Shown: positions 1 to 9,404 of the stretch, in pieces
How the letters are laid out: every line of letters starts with the position of its first letter
Position numbering within the stretch: position 1 is the first letter of the stretch
From: GCA-002726655 sp046582185
Lineage (GTDB): Bacteria > Pseudomonadota > Gammaproteobacteria > Pseudomonadales > Azotimanducaceae
NCBI GenBank assembly: GCA_046582185.1
Contig: JAYGEX010000010.1
Location: 8,997-72,996, forward strand
Direction of reading: 5' to 3'
Length of the DNA: 64,000 nucleotides
Made by a program: the position numbers and the translations under genes
The notes under the pieces: model-generated
Database searches by the model: none
Told to the model about the DNA's origin: nothing
The model's input: the letters and a program-made list of their open reading frames with translations, nothing else

Positions 1-963
1 CAGCCGGGCTCGAATTTCAAACCATTCTTTTACGCCGGGGCTCTTGAGAATGGACGCACCGCGGCATCAATTTACAACGATGCGCCAATCGTTCTACCTG
101 GCGGCGAACAGGAAGAAACTTATCGTCCAAGAAATTCAGGTGATATCTTTCATGGCAAAATGCGCCTTAGAGAAGCCCTGTATCGGTCTGTTAATCTGGT
201 TTCTCTGCGGGTCATACTTGATTTTGGCGCCGATAACGCAATCCGCTATGTTAAGCGCTTCGGCTTCGATACCACTAATTTTCCAAGGAATGTCCAGCTA
301 GCATTTGGCGGCGGAACCATCGCCTTAACGCCCATTGATATCGCAACAGGCTACGCAACATTCGCGAATGGGGGCTTTAAGGTTACTCCCTATTTCATTG
401 AGCGCATTGACACCATCAACAACGAGACCATTTTTGAAACAAACCCAAAAACAGTATGCAGTGATGCTTGCGATAACCCGGCGCCAAGGGTAGTAGAGGC
501 GCGGGTTGCATTCATCATCAACAGCATTCTCAGCGACGCCATCCGGCGAGGAACGGGAACAAAGGTAATGAAAGTGTTAAAAAGAAGTGATCTGCGAGGT
601 AAGACAGGTACCACAAACGACGCCGATATCTGGTTCTCTGGATTTACGCATGATCTGGTGGCGACAGCCTGGGCGGGATTTAGCGACAACAGCCCGGTAG
701 GAAACAGGGAATGGGGGTCGACGACGCCCATAGAGACCTGGATTGAGTTTATGGCAGAAGCACTGCCGCCAGAAGATGAATCATCAATACTACCGAGGCC
801 CAGCGGAATGGTATCAGTCAGGATTGACCCTGAAACAGGATATCGTGCTGAACCTGGGGCGCCAGATGCGATCTTCGAAATTTTCCGCGAAGAATACGCT
901 CCTACAGAAATAGTTGCCGACAAATCGATGGAAGAGGCAAACCCTTTTCAACAGATATTTTAG
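1..963 (+). CDS. mrcA: Penicillin-binding protein 1A, C-terminal transpeptidase part (5' truncated by window edge)
   Basis: This is the 3' part of a class A penicillin-binding protein, which polymerises and cross-links peptidoglycan at the outer face of the inner membrane. Frame 1 is open from base 1. The three transpeptidase motifs are visible in order: SxxK (SNFK, codons 4-7, bases 10-21), SxN (SVN, bases 187-195) and KTG (bases 601-609). The glycosyltransferase domain and membrane anchor lie upstream of the window. Spacing between motifs and the tail after KTG fit PBP1A rather than PBP1B. Transcription probably stops at the hairpin near 1024-1048, shared with convergent rpmE. Pseudomonas calls this gene ponA. 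Confidence 0.93.
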   Translation, partial: QPGSNFKPFFYAGALENGRTAASIYNDAPIVLPGGEQEETYRPRNSGDIFHGKMRLREALYRSVNLVSLRVILDFGADNAIRYVKRFGFDTTNFPRNVQLAFGGGTIALTPIDIATGYATFANGGFKVTPYFIERIDTINNETIFETNPKTVCSDACDNPAPRVVEARVAFIINSILSDAIRRGTGTKVMKVLKRSDLRGKTGTTNDADIWFSGFTHDLVATAWAGFSDNSPVGNREWGSTTPIETWIEFMAEALPPEDESSILPRPSGMVSVRIDPETGYRAEPGAPDAIFEIFREEYAPTEIVADKSMEEANPFQQIF

Positions 964-1023
964 CGCTGAAAATATTTAATCGATTCAATAAGCTCGGAAG
1001 ACAGGTAAAAAAAACCAGGCAAA

Positions 1024-1048
1024 AAAAAGGTGCCATCGGCACCTTTTT
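1024..1048. terminator. Bidirectional intrinsic terminator between mrcA and rpmE
   Basis: A 6-bp GC-rich stem (GGTGCC / GGCACC, 1029-1034 and 1038-1043) has a 3-nt loop. It is flanked by an A-run on the left and a T-run on the right, so it can terminate both the rightward mrcA transcript and the leftward rpmE transcript. Confidence 0.85.
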
Positions 1049-1074
1049 CATAAGCTGTTACTTTGGAAAAGTGC

Positions 1075-1290
1075 CTACTTGGCAGCTCCGCGAGCACCAA
1101 ACCGCTTATTGAATCGATCAATCCGGCCAGCGGTATCAATCATTTTCTGCTTGCCAGTATAAAAAGGATGGCATTGAGAACACACTTCAAGGTGGATGTC
1201 CTCACAAACAGTGGAGCGAGTCTTAACAACATTACCGCAACTACAAGTTGCCGTAATATCTTCGTACTTTGGATGAATCTCTGCCTTCAT
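1075..1290 (-). CDS. rpmE: 50S ribosomal protein L31, zinc-binding (C+) type
   Basis: This encodes a 71-aa ribosomal protein L31 of the large subunit. The ATG at 1290 is preceded by an AAGG ribosome-binding motif. A longer in-frame reading exists upstream, but the family starts at MKAEIHP. Four cysteines at positions 16, 18, 37 and 40 form the zinc ribbon of the C+ paralogue. In many bacteria the C+ form is replaced by a C- form under Zur control during zinc starvation. No C- paralogue or Zur box is seen in this window. It is convergent with mrcA and divergent from priA. Confidence 0.95.
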   Translation of the reverse strand: MKAEIHPKYEDITATCSCGNVVKTRSTVCEDIHLEVCSQCHPFYTGKQKMIDTAGRIDRFNKRFGARGAAK

Positions 1291-1642
1291 TGGGTCTACC
1301 TTACTAATCGTCGTTTGCGTGTGACACTTCAAAATTTTCTTTTCGGCCTGCCCTTTCAACTTGGCTCCAGAAGTAATGATCTATTTGTAGAAACTAAGTA
1401 GCAAATTCTTGGTACAAAAGCTTGCGATCAAAGCCCTACTACGGCGAGCAATCTTCATTACTGGTGCTTGCTGCCATTTCTCACTGGATTTGAAAGGGTG
1501 CGAATGATACCAGAGTCCCCTTTTTTAGCAAGAAGGGATTAGCAAGAAGCACATCACCTATTATAGCCATGCCGGTGTCGATAACCCCCTGGTTCACTTT
1601 ATTCCAAGTGCATGCCCCAAAGAGCGTGCATAATACGGACTG
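1291..1642. other. Divergent intergenic region rpmE/priA (352 bp)
   Basis: No gene is supported here; the antisense reading frame that crosses rpmE is a shadow. The stretch should carry the divergent promoters for rpmE and priA, but I could not pick a convincing -35/-10 pair. A short direct repeat (TTAGCAAGAAG) occurs twice around 1526-1550. Confidence 0.5.
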
Positions 1643-3853
1643 ATGCAGAAATCCTCGGCCAAATATCTTGATGTAGCGGTGCCCACCCCACTAAGAAGAT
1701 CATTCCAATATCTGCCAATTGATGGCGGTGATGAGGTCAAGATCGGATGCCGGGTACGAATCCCGTTTGGCAGGCAACGCCTGGTCGGAGTTGTTATTGG
1801 ACTATCAGCCAAACCAGCTACAGATCCTTCAAAGTTGCGACCCATCACCGAGGTCCTGGATCAAGAACCCTTGCTCCCCCATGCGCTCTTCAAACTATGT
1901 ATCTGGGCAGCAGACTATTATCACCATCCCATTGGCGAAGTACTGGCAACAGCCCTTCCAGTCCTACTGCGCAAGGGCAAGGTCAGGAGTGAGCCTCGTT
2001 ACAAGTTAAACGCAACGACGCTCGGTAATGAGATCGATCCTCTTGAGCTCAAGAGATCAAAAAGACAAACTGCATTGCTGATGCTCTTGAGAGCAGACCA
2101 AAGTTTGGAAATAAACGACCTGAGAAAACAAGGCTTCAGCTCATCGATAATAAAAGCACTAATTGAAAAAAATCTTGCCCAGTGGCAAGAGATACGGCAA
2201 GAAAAATCTGCATCTCATCCTCCCGAAAGAAAGAATGAATCTTTAATCGCTAACTACCAGGGAATCGAACCAAATCCCCAGCAACGCGCTGCTATAAGCA
2301 AAATTTCCAGTCAGGGTACTTATCTGGTTCACGGCATCACCGGCAGTGGCAAGACAGAAGTTTATCTCCGCAAGATCGAACAAACGCTCACCCGTGGCAA
2401 ACAGGTAATAGTACTGGTTCCGGAAATCGGGTTAACGCCACAAACTCTGAGCAGGTTTACAAATAGATTCAATGTCACCACCGAATTGATTCACTCCGGA
2501 TTAACTGACCTGGAGCGACTATCCTCCTGGCGCAAGGCAGCAGACGGAACAGCAAAGATAATTATTGGCACCCGCTCCGCTATATTTACGCCCCTTAAAG
2601 ATCCTGGCCTGCTGGTGGTTGATGAAGAGCATGACGCCTCATTTAAGCAGCAAGACGGCTTCCGCTATTCTGCGCGAGACTTGGCTGTTATGCGCAGCCA
2701 TCTCGAAAATATACCGATTATCCTGGGCTCGGCGACACCTTCCCTGGAGAGCCTTCGTAACTGTGCCACAGGCAAATACACCCTGATCAAATTAACTGAG
2801 CGAACCGGCGGTGCCAGCATCGAAGAGTATCAACTAATCGATCTGCGCAACCGGAAAATTGAAGGTCCAATCTCCGAGGAGTTAATAGCTGCCATTGCAT
2901 CAGAACTTCGTAGCGGCAACCAGGTATTGGTATTCATTAATAGAAGGGGTTTCTCTCCCGTCGTCTACTGCCAGGACTGTACATGGATCGCAGCTTGTAA
3001 TCGCTGCGATGCGAGGCTGACTTATCACCTCGCCCAGGGCAAATTGATTTGCCATCACTGTGGGTATATCACGCAGCTGGTGAAGGCCTGTGGCGAATGT
3101 CAGTCTTCCAGGCTAATTCCTTTGGGAATGGGGACTCAACGTATTGAGGAAACGCTCTCGGCCTCATTTCCAGAATTTCCGGTCCGTCGCATTGATAGAG
3201 ATTCAACACGCAGGAAAGGCGTCCTGGAGAAGTATTTGCAGGAATTAAAGTCCGGGCAGCCTATGTTGCTGGTGGGCACGCAAATATTGGCGAAGGGGCA
3301 TCACTTCCCGGACGTTACCCTGGTCGCAATGCTTGATATCGATGCAGGTTTCTACAGCGCCGACTATCGTTCCATGGAAAAGACCGGGCAACTTATCCTC
3401 CAGGTGGGCGGGCGCTCCGGTCGTGAGGGTAAGCCGGGTAAGGTCATCATTCAAACCCAATTTGCGCAGCAGCCAATTCTGAAGACCTTGCTCAACGAGG
3501 GTTACGATTCTTTTGCTCAGGCAATCCTTGAAGAAAGGGAAAGCAACCTGCTGCCACCATATAGTTTCCATTGTTTAATGCGTGCCGAATCTCCACAGAG
3601 AAATATTGCCATGGATTTTCTTGATGCGGTGGCCGAGAAAGCACTCTCAAACACCTCAGTTGAAATGTTGGGGCCTGTACCCGCAAGTATGGAGAAACGA
3701 AGTGGAAAGTACCGGGCACATCTTCTCTTTTCCAGTCGGTCCAGGGCCAGGCTCCACCATGCAATAGCGGAAAAGATTAAGGTAGCCGAGGCGTTAAAGC
3801 AGTCGAAGCGAGTCCGCTGGTCAGTTGATGTGGACCCAATCGAACTGCTTTGA
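1643..3853 (+). CDS. priA: Primosomal protein N' (PriA replication-restart helicase)
   Basis: PriA is a 3'-5' DEAH-box DNA helicase that recognises stalled forks and reloads the replisome. The protein is 736 aa, the normal size. Visible parts are the N-terminal 3'-DNA-binding domain (about 1-110), Walker A GITGSGKTE near residue 230, the DEEH Walker B near 326, and a zinc-binding insert of paired CxxC motifs at about 442-490. The helicase C-terminal motifs include GTQILAKGHHFPDVT and QVGGRSGREG. The ATG at 1643 is a plausible start, although the ribosome-binding site is weak. In Pseudomonas, as I recall, argS lies next; here a SPOR protein follows directly after 88 bp. Confidence 0.96.
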   Translation: MQKSSAKYLDVAVPTPLRRSFQYLPIDGGDEVKIGCRVRIPFGRQRLVGVVIGLSAKPATDPSKLRPITEVLDQEPLLPHALFKLCIWAADYYHHPIGEVLATALPVLLRKGKVRSEPRYKLNATTLGNEIDPLELKRSKRQTALLMLLRADQSLEINDLRKQGFSSSIIKALIEKNLAQWQEIRQEKSASHPPERKNESLIANYQGIEPNPQQRAAISKISSQGTYLVHGITGSGKTEVYLRKIEQTLTRGKQVIVLVPEIGLTPQTLSRFTNRFNVTTELIHSGLTDLERLSSWRKAADGTAKIIIGTRSAIFTPLKDPGLLVVDEEHDASFKQQDGFRYSARDLAVMRSHLENIPIILGSATPSLESLRNCATGKYTLIKLTERTGGASIEEYQLIDLRNRKIEGPISEELIAAIASELRSGNQVLVFINRRGFSPVVYCQDCTWIAACNRCDARLTYHLAQGKLICHHCGYITQLVKACGECQSSRLIPLGMGTQRIEETLSASFPEFPVRRIDRDSTRRKGVLEKYLQELKSGQPMLLVGTQILAKGHHFPDVTLVAMLDIDAGFYSADYRSMEKTGQLILQVGGRSGREGKPGKVIIQTQFAQQPILKTLLNEGYDSFAQAILEERESNLLPPYSFHCLMRAESPQRNIAMDFLDAVAEKALSNTSVEMLGPVPASMEKRSGKYRAHLLFSSRSRARLHHAIAEKIKVAEALKQSKRVRWSVDVDPIELL

Positions 3854-3941
3854 GAAAGGTGCCCAACGAAACGGAAAATCTGAAGATGATCTTTTGCTAT
3901 AATTTCAGTTCAAATCAACACATGCCCCCGCCCAAGGTTCA

Positions 3942-4475
3942 ATGACTCAGGATTTCGCAAAACGCCATCGTACACAGAGCAAGGCGCAGGCCCCGGTACC
4001 GAGCTGGGCATGGTTTGTCACTGGACTCATCGCTGGCATTTTCATTTCCTTTCTGGCTTACCTGTGGAAAGTGGTTCCTGCTGATCCGGAGACTGTACAG
4101 ATCAAGGAACTTCCAAAAGCCCAGCCAGATCAGCTGGTAGAGGAAATGACCTTTGATTTCTACGATCTCTTCCCAAAATCCGAGGTTCCAATCGTCGAGG
4201 AATATAATATCGAGGGCTTACGGGTCGAAAGCGCGGAACCCTTTGACTATTTACTCCAGGCTGGTTCTTTTCGAAATCCAAATGATGCAAACCAACTCAG
4301 GGCCGAATTGATACTGCTTGGCCTCGAAGTATTTATCAAAGAGATAAAGGTCGACGACAACCAATGGCACCGGGTGATGGTCGGTCCACTGGCCAGTGAT
4401 CTGTTGCTCAATCGAGCCCAGGACAAATTGGCCGCTGCAGAAATTGAATCGATACCATTTAGGGTAAAACGCTGA
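3942..4475 (+). CDS. SPOR-domain cell-division-type membrane protein (FtsN-like)
   Basis: This 177-aa bitopic inner-membrane protein has a short basic cytoplasmic N-terminus, one transmembrane helix (about 23-42) and an acidic periplasmic linker. A C-terminal SPOR domain (about 98-175) contains the typical LLQAGSF start and VMVGPL motif. SPOR domains bind denuded septal peptidoglycan. Position between priA and hslV is the same as the FtsN-like gene of Pseudomonas. It lacks the long linker of enterobacterial FtsN, so calling it true FtsN is an inference. Confidence 0.85.
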   Translation: MTQDFAKRHRTQSKAQAPVPSWAWFVTGLIAGIFISFLAYLWKVVPADPETVQIKELPKAQPDQLVEEMTFDFYDLFPKSEVPIVEEYNIEGLRVESAEPFDYLLQAGSFRNPNDANQLRAELILLGLEVFIKEIKVDDNQWHRVMVGPLASDLLLNRAQDKLAAAEIESIPFRVKR

Positions 4476-4628
4476 ATCCATAGCAACTCTGGTTCGCCTT
4501 ACAAGAAACCAGCCATCCCTTAATAACAAACCTTGAAATCGGGCTATATATGCCCCATCTTCTATAGTTCAATTAGACGCCATAGGCAGCGATGCCTTTC
4601 TTTTCGCCATCACAAGCAGGAACCGGGT

Positions 4629-5168
4629 TTGGAACAATTTAGAGGGACAACGATACTTTCAGTTCGACGGGGTAATTCCGTCGTCGTCGGCGGCGACGGT
4701 CAGGTGACCATGGGCGACACGATCATGAAGGGAAATGCTCGCAAGGTTCGACGATTGTACAAGGACACGGTCATCGCCGGGTTCGCTGGCGGCACTGCAG
4801 ATGCATTTACGCTCTTTGAGAGGTTTGAAGGGCAATTAGAAAAACACCAGGGTCATCTGGTAAGAGCGGCGGTAGAGCTTGCCAAAGACTGGAGAACTGA
4901 TCGCGTCTTAAGAAAACTGGAAGCGCTGCTGCTCGTGGCTGACAAAAACGACTCACTTCTTATCACGGGAACCGGCGATGTGGTTGAACCTAGCGATGGA
5001 ATTATGGCGATAGGATCCGGCGGCCAATATGCGAAATCAGCCGCACTGGCGCTGATGAATAATACTGATCTATCAGCTCGCGACATCGTTGAGAAAGGCC
5101 TGGAGATCGCAGGAGACATTTGTATATATACCAACCATCAACGAACCATCGAAGAAATCAATTACTAG
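4629..5168 (+). CDS. hslV: ATP-dependent protease HslV peptidase subunit (ClpQ), TTG start
   Basis: HslV is the threonine-peptidase subunit of the HslUV proteasome-like protease in the cytoplasm. A start at TTG 4629 gives 179 aa beginning MEQFRGTTILSVRR. Maturation would expose Thr7 as the N-terminal nucleophile. A GCAGGA ribosome-binding site ends about 7 nt before this TTG, and homologues with an EQFRGTT start support it. The longer reading from 4533 has no family support and also begins with TTG. Conserved GDGQVTMG and AGFAGGTADAFTLFE motifs are present. hslU follows after 28 bp. Confidence 0.95.
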   Translation: MEQFRGTTILSVRRGNSVVVGGDGQVTMGDTIMKGNARKVRRLYKDTVIAGFAGGTADAFTLFERFEGQLEKHQGHLVRAAVELAKDWRTDRVLRKLEALLLVADKNDSLLITGTGDVVEPSDGIMAIGSGGQYAKSAALALMNNTDLSARDIVEKGLEIAGDICIYTNHQRTIEEINY

Positions 5169-5196
5169 ATCCAACCTCCAGGACAAATTAAATTCT

Positions 5197-6528
5197 ATGT
5201 CGAATATGACACCAAGAGAGATCGTCCATGATCTCGACAAACATATCATTGGCCAGTCTGATGCAAAGCGATCTGTCGCCATTGCGCTACGAAACCGGTG
5301 GCGCAGATTACAGCTCGATCCAGCATTACAAAACGAAATATCTCCAAAAAATATCCTGATGATCGGACCCACCGGTGTCGGGAAGACCGAGATAGCCAGG
5401 CGACTGGCCAAACTTGCCAGCGCACCATTTATCAAGGTTGAGGCTACTAAATTTACAGAAGTCGGATATGTGGGCAGAGACGTCGAATCCATCATTCGAG
5501 ATCTGGCGGAAGCCGCCATTAAGATGTTACGGGACAAGCAAATCAAACTGGCGGAGCCTCGCGCCGCCGATGCTGCTGAAGAGCGCATCCTTGATGTTTT
5601 ATTGCCGAGCGCACGAACTACCGGGGATGACAAAGAACAGAACAGCAATACCCGCCAGATATTTAGAAAGAAGCTGCGTGAAGGTGATCTTGACGACAAG
5701 GAAATTGAAATCGACATTCAATCAGCATCGATCGGCGTAGAAATTATGGCACCTCCAGGCATGGAAGAAATGACCAGCCAGCTACAAAATATGTTTTCCT
5801 CCATGACACCCGGCAAGATAAAATCGAGGAAGCTCAAGGTTAAAGATGCTCTCAAACGCCTCACTGAAGAAGAGGCTGCAAAGCTCATCAACGAAGATGA
5901 CATGAAAGCAAGCGCAGTCGAGGCGGTGGAGCAGACCGGTATCGTTTTCATCGATGAGATGGACAAGATCTCAAAGCAGGGAGAGCGAGGCGGCGCAGAT
6001 GTTTCCAGAGAAGGCGTACAGAGAGACCTATTGCCATTAATTGAAGGATGCAACGTATCCACCAAGTACGGCATGATTAAGACAGACCACATTCTGTTTA
6101 TCACTTCCGGTGCATTCCATCTCAGCAGGCCATCTGATCTGATTCCGGAACTACAAGGGCGCCTTCCCATCCGTGTCGAACTGCATGCGCTCAGCGTTCA
6201 GGACTTCGAGCGCATTCTGACCGAGCCTGCCGCGTCCCTGACGGAGCAATATCAGGCGCTTATGGAAACCGAGGGCCTCGACCTGAATTTCACCAGTGAG
6301 GGCATCACCAGAATTGCAGAGATCGCCTGGCAGGTAAATGAAAGCACTGAAAATATTGGCGCAAGACGGCTGCATACGGTTATGGAGCGGCTGCTCGAAG
6401 ACATATCCTTCAATGCCGGGGATCCCGGAGTAAAGCAGTCGGATACCGTCTTAGTTGATGCAGACTACGTCGATGAGCACCTTAAAGACCTGGCCGGTGA
6501 CACTGATCTCAGCCGATACATCTTGTAA
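5197..6528 (+). CDS. hslU: HslU ATPase/unfoldase subunit (ClpY)
   Basis: HslU is the AAA+ unfoldase that feeds substrates to HslV. From ATG 5197 the protein is 443 aa and begins MSNMTPREIV, matching the usual start. Upstream in-frame codons overlap hslV and are not needed. Walker A GPTGVGKTE lies at about 57-65, Walker B VFIDEMD near 250, and the I-domain lies between them. The sensor/arginine region GRLPIRVEL is also present. The C-terminal tail LSRYIL is the conserved peptide that docks into HslV. Confidence 0.97.
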   Translation: MSNMTPREIVHDLDKHIIGQSDAKRSVAIALRNRWRRLQLDPALQNEISPKNILMIGPTGVGKTEIARRLAKLASAPFIKVEATKFTEVGYVGRDVESIIRDLAEAAIKMLRDKQIKLAEPRAADAAEERILDVLLPSARTTGDDKEQNSNTRQIFRKKLREGDLDDKEIEIDIQSASIGVEIMAPPGMEEMTSQLQNMFSSMTPGKIKSRKLKVKDALKRLTEEEAAKLINEDDMKASAVEAVEQTGIVFIDEMDKISKQGERGGADVSREGVQRDLLPLIEGCNVSTKYGMIKTDHILFITSGAFHLSRPSDLIPELQGRLPIRVELHALSVQDFERILTEPAASLTEQYQALMETEGLDLNFTSEGITRIAEIAWQVNESTENIGARRLHTVMERLLEDISFNAGDPGVKQSDTVLVDADYVDEHLKDLAGDTDLSRYIL

Positions 6529-6545
6529 CTCAACCGCGAGCTCCC

Positions 6546-6914
6546 ATGGCCCCCAACGAAATCAAATTCCACTCCCGTTCCGCAACGCTGGAGTTGATCT
6601 ACGATGATTGTAGCCAGACATTATCCGCAGAATATCTAAGGGTCTTCTCCCCCTCAGCGGAGGTACAGGGGCACTCCCCGGAACAGGCGGTACTCCAACA
6701 CGGAAAACGCGCGGTGACGATCAGAGATATCGAACCCCAGGGCAACTACGCCATCAAACTGGTCTTTTCCGATGGTCACGACACCGGCATCTTTAGCTGG
6801 AAATACTTACGAGATCTCGGCGACAGCCTGGATTCAAACTGGGACGGCTACCTGAAACGCTTGGAAGAAGCCGGCAAATCCAGAAACGCGCAATTTATTG
6901 CTGTTAGTACTTAA
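6546..6914 (+). CDS. DUF971 family protein (gamma-butyrobetaine hydroxylase-like N-terminal domain)
   Basis: This 122-aa protein follows hslU by 17 bp. It shows the DUF971 pattern: an RVFSPSAEVQGH segment (about 38-49), then DIEPQGNYAIKLVFSDGHDTGIFSWKYL cut into conserved blocks (about 60-90). The same fold forms the N-terminal domain of gamma-butyrobetaine hydroxylases and of some Fe-S cluster carrier fusions. The stand-alone form is commonly next to hslVU in Gammaproteobacteria, but its function is not established. It probably belongs to the hslVU operon. Confidence 0.85.
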   Translation: MAPNEIKFHSRSATLELIYDDCSQTLSAEYLRVFSPSAEVQGHSPEQAVLQHGKRAVTIRDIEPQGNYAIKLVFSDGHDTGIFSWKYLRDLGDSLDSNWDGYLKRLEEAGKSRNAQFIAVST

Positions 6915-7020
6915 TCCAGCTCTTCGGGCCCTCAAAGCCTAATCCGAGCTAGGGTAGACCGTATGCGAAGCCAAGCCGAATGTAGTAAAATGGCAGACCT
7001 TAGAGAGGTAGATAGGTCAA

Positions 7021-7776
7021 ATGTCGCAAGAAACGCATTTTGGGTTCAAAACCGTACCGATGGAAGAGAAAGCCGGCAAGGTCGCGGGCGTTTTTCATTC
7101 CGTTGCGAGCAGCTACGACCTCATGAACGACCTGATGTCTCTCGGCAGTCATCGGCTTATCAAGAGATTCACCATCGAGCTTACACGCGCCAGAGCCGGA
7201 GACAGGATCATGGACCTTGCCGGTGGAACCGGCGATCTCACAGAGAAGTTATCACCCCTCGTCGGCAGAGAGGGCCAGGTCGTACTCTGCGATATAAACG
7301 AATCCATGCTGAACATGGGAAGGGACCGCTTACATAACAAGGGCATCGTCTCCAATGTTGAGTTTGTGCTCGGTGATGCGGAGCGTCTGCCCTTTCCCGA
7401 CAACTACTTCAACGCGGTAACAATGGCTTTTGGCCTGCGTAATGTGACGCGCAAAGAAGAGGCTCTCAAATCAATATTACGAGTACTCAAACCAGGCGGG
7501 CGGCTCATTATTCTCGAATTCTCCACAGCCGTTAATCCGGGTATTCGGCGGGCATATGAGGCATTTTCCACCCTTTGGCCCAAAGTAGGCGAACTCATCA
7601 CCGGCGACAAGGAAAGTTACCAGTACCTTGTGGAATCCATCAAAATGCACCCCACCCAGGAACAACTTGCAGCCATGATAACGGACGCTGGCTTTGCGTC
7701 CGTTAAGTATGACAATCTGTTAAACGGAGTCGTTGCCATTCACCAGGGTGCCAAGACAAGTCATGCGCCTCTTTAG
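7021..7776 (+). CDS. ubiE: Ubiquinone/menaquinone biosynthesis C-methyltransferase UbiE
   Basis: This SAM-dependent methyltransferase carries out the C-methylation of the benzoquinol ring in ubiquinone synthesis. The protein is 251 aa. The SAM-binding motif DLAGGTGDL lies at about 64-72, and the UbiE signatures FGLRNVTRKEEAL and LEFS are present. The C-terminal YDNLLNGVVAIHQG is typical. Its stop codon lies inside the 5' end of ubiB (14-nt overlap from ATG 7763), so the two are translationally coupled. The accessory gene ubiJ, usually between them, is absent. Confidence 0.97.
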   Translation: MSQETHFGFKTVPMEEKAGKVAGVFHSVASSYDLMNDLMSLGSHRLIKRFTIELTRARAGDRIMDLAGGTGDLTEKLSPLVGREGQVVLCDINESMLNMGRDRLHNKGIVSNVEFVLGDAERLPFPDNYFNAVTMAFGLRNVTRKEEALKSILRVLKPGGRLIILEFSTAVNPGIRRAYEAFSTLWPKVGELITGDKESYQYLVESIKMHPTQEQLAAMITDAGFASVKYDNLLNGVVAIHQGAKTSHAPL

Positions 7777-9394
7777 GATCCTGCTTATCCTCAAAGTGGT
7801 GGTCAGCCATCGTTTTGATAAATTGCTCCCTGAAGGCACTAAGCTACCATGGTGGCTGAGAATCGTGCTGAGCCCACTGGCAATTGTCCCCGCACCAAAA
7901 AACCACCCTGCCATTTCGCTAAGACTCGCAATTGAAGAGTTGGGGCCGGTCTTCATTAAATTTGGGCAAATATTATCCACCCGAAAAGATCTCTTCAGCA
8001 ATGAATTCTCTACGGAATTGGAGAAGCTACAAGATCGAGTACCTCCCTTTGATTCCGCAATATCGATGCAGATTATCGAGCAGAACATCGGCCAATCAAT
8101 ATCTGAAGCATTCACAGACTTCGAGGAAACACCTCTCGCTTCCGCGTCACTGGCCCAGGTTCATGTCGCCAAATTGTTTAGCGGTGAAGAAGTTGCCATC
8201 AAGGTTATTCGCCCGGGAGTTGAGAAAACAATCAAGCGCGACCTTGAAGTGATGTTTCTGATTGCAAGCCTGGTGGAAAAATTCTGGGAGGAAGGCAAGC
8301 GCTTGCGCCCCATAGAAATTGTTCACGACTATGAATCGACTATATTGAGCGAACTAAACCTGGAGTTGGAGGCTTCCAACACCGTCAGACTCAGAGACAA
8401 GTGGCTACATTCCAACAAACTGTACGTGCCGGAAGTCTATTTGGAATACTCCAGCAGGAACGTCATGGTGATGGAGAGAATCTACGGCGTAATGGCGTCG
8501 GACATTGAAACCATGAAGGCCAACAATGTTAACTTGAAAAAACTGGCATATCTTGGCGTTGAAATATTCTTTACGCAGGTATTCGAGGACAACTTCTTCC
8601 ATGCCGACATGCATCCAGGCAATGTCTTTGTGGATATTAGCGATCCGGACAACCCCAGTTATATCGCATTGGACTGCGCCATCATCGGATCGTTAACAGA
8701 CAACGACAAGAACTATCTGGCGAAAAACCTGCTGGCCTTTTTTCATCAGGACTATCACGAAGTTGCAAGGCTCCATATTGCCAGCGGCTGGGTCCCTCGA
8801 GATACCAATATTAGTGAATTCGAGGCCGTGATCAGGAGTGTCTGCGAGCCAATATTTCAAAAGCCTATCAAGGACATATCCTTCGGCAAGGTACTTTTGA
8901 GCCTCTTTCATACTGCCCGTCAATTTAATATGGAGGTTCAACCGCAGCTTGTCCTGCTACAAAAGACCTTACTTAATATTGAAGGAATGGGTCGACAAAT
9001 ATATGACGAGCTGGACCTCTGGGAAACCGCAGCTCCGTTTATGGAACGCTGGATGGAAAAGAGAATGGGTATACACCAACTGCTAAAAGTCATCACCAAG
9101 AATGCCCCCAGATGGCTGGAGCAGCTGCCAGAGATTCCAGATCTTGCGTTTTCTGCAATGACCGAACTGAAGCAGCTTGGCGACAATGCCCATTCGCAAA
9201 CTGAAGCCCTAAAGGAGCTGCGGGACGAGCTACACCGTAAGAGTCGCTATCAACGCCTTGGCGGAATCGCACTGATTGCGGCAATTTTCAGTTCACTTAT
9301 CCCCTTCTCCACTTATGCGGCTGGCAATGAAGTCCTGCTGAGCACCTCTATTTTGGGCAGCATTGGGATCTATTGGATGTATATCCACAGCTAG
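7763..9394 (+). CDS. ubiB: UbiB, atypical kinase/ATPase for ubiquinone biosynthesis
   Basis: UbiB is a membrane-associated kinase-like ATPase needed for coenzyme Q synthesis. From ATG 7763 the protein is 543 aa. Signature elements are KFGQILSTRKDL (KxGQ motif), the Ala-rich loop LASASLAQVH, ELNLELEASN, HADMHPGN and LDCAIIGSL. Two hydrophobic helices close the protein. The loop equivalent to kinase DFG reads DCA; enterobacterial UbiB reads DCG, so this is a small variation. It overlaps ubiE and is followed 10 bp later by hisI. Confidence 0.96.
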   Translation: MRLFRILLILKVVVSHRFDKLLPEGTKLPWWLRIVLSPLAIVPAPKNHPAISLRLAIEELGPVFIKFGQILSTRKDLFSNEFSTELEKLQDRVPPFDSAISMQIIEQNIGQSISEAFTDFEETPLASASLAQVHVAKLFSGEEVAIKVIRPGVEKTIKRDLEVMFLIASLVEKFWEEGKRLRPIEIVHDYESTILSELNLELEASNTVRLRDKWLHSNKLYVPEVYLEYSSRNVMVMERIYGVMASDIETMKANNVNLKKLAYLGVEIFFTQVFEDNFFHADMHPGNVFVDISDPDNPSYIALDCAIIGSLTDNDKNYLAKNLLAFFHQDYHEVARLHIASGWVPRDTNISEFEAVIRSVCEPIFQKPIKDISFGKVLLSLFHTARQFNMEVQPQLVLLQKTLLNIEGMGRQIYDELDLWETAAPFMERWMEKRMGIHQLLKVITKNAPRWLEQLPEIPDLAFSAMTELKQLGDNAHSQTEALKELRDELHRKSRYQRLGGIALIAAIFSSLIPFSTYAAGNEVLLSTSILGSIGIYWMYIHS

Positions 9395-9404
9395 CGGGGC
9401 AGAT

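Noticed and set aside
4533..4628. Longer HslV reading starting at TTG 4533
   Set aside because: The extra 32 residues match nothing in HslV, and TTG 4629 has a good ribosome-binding site and a family-like N-terminus.
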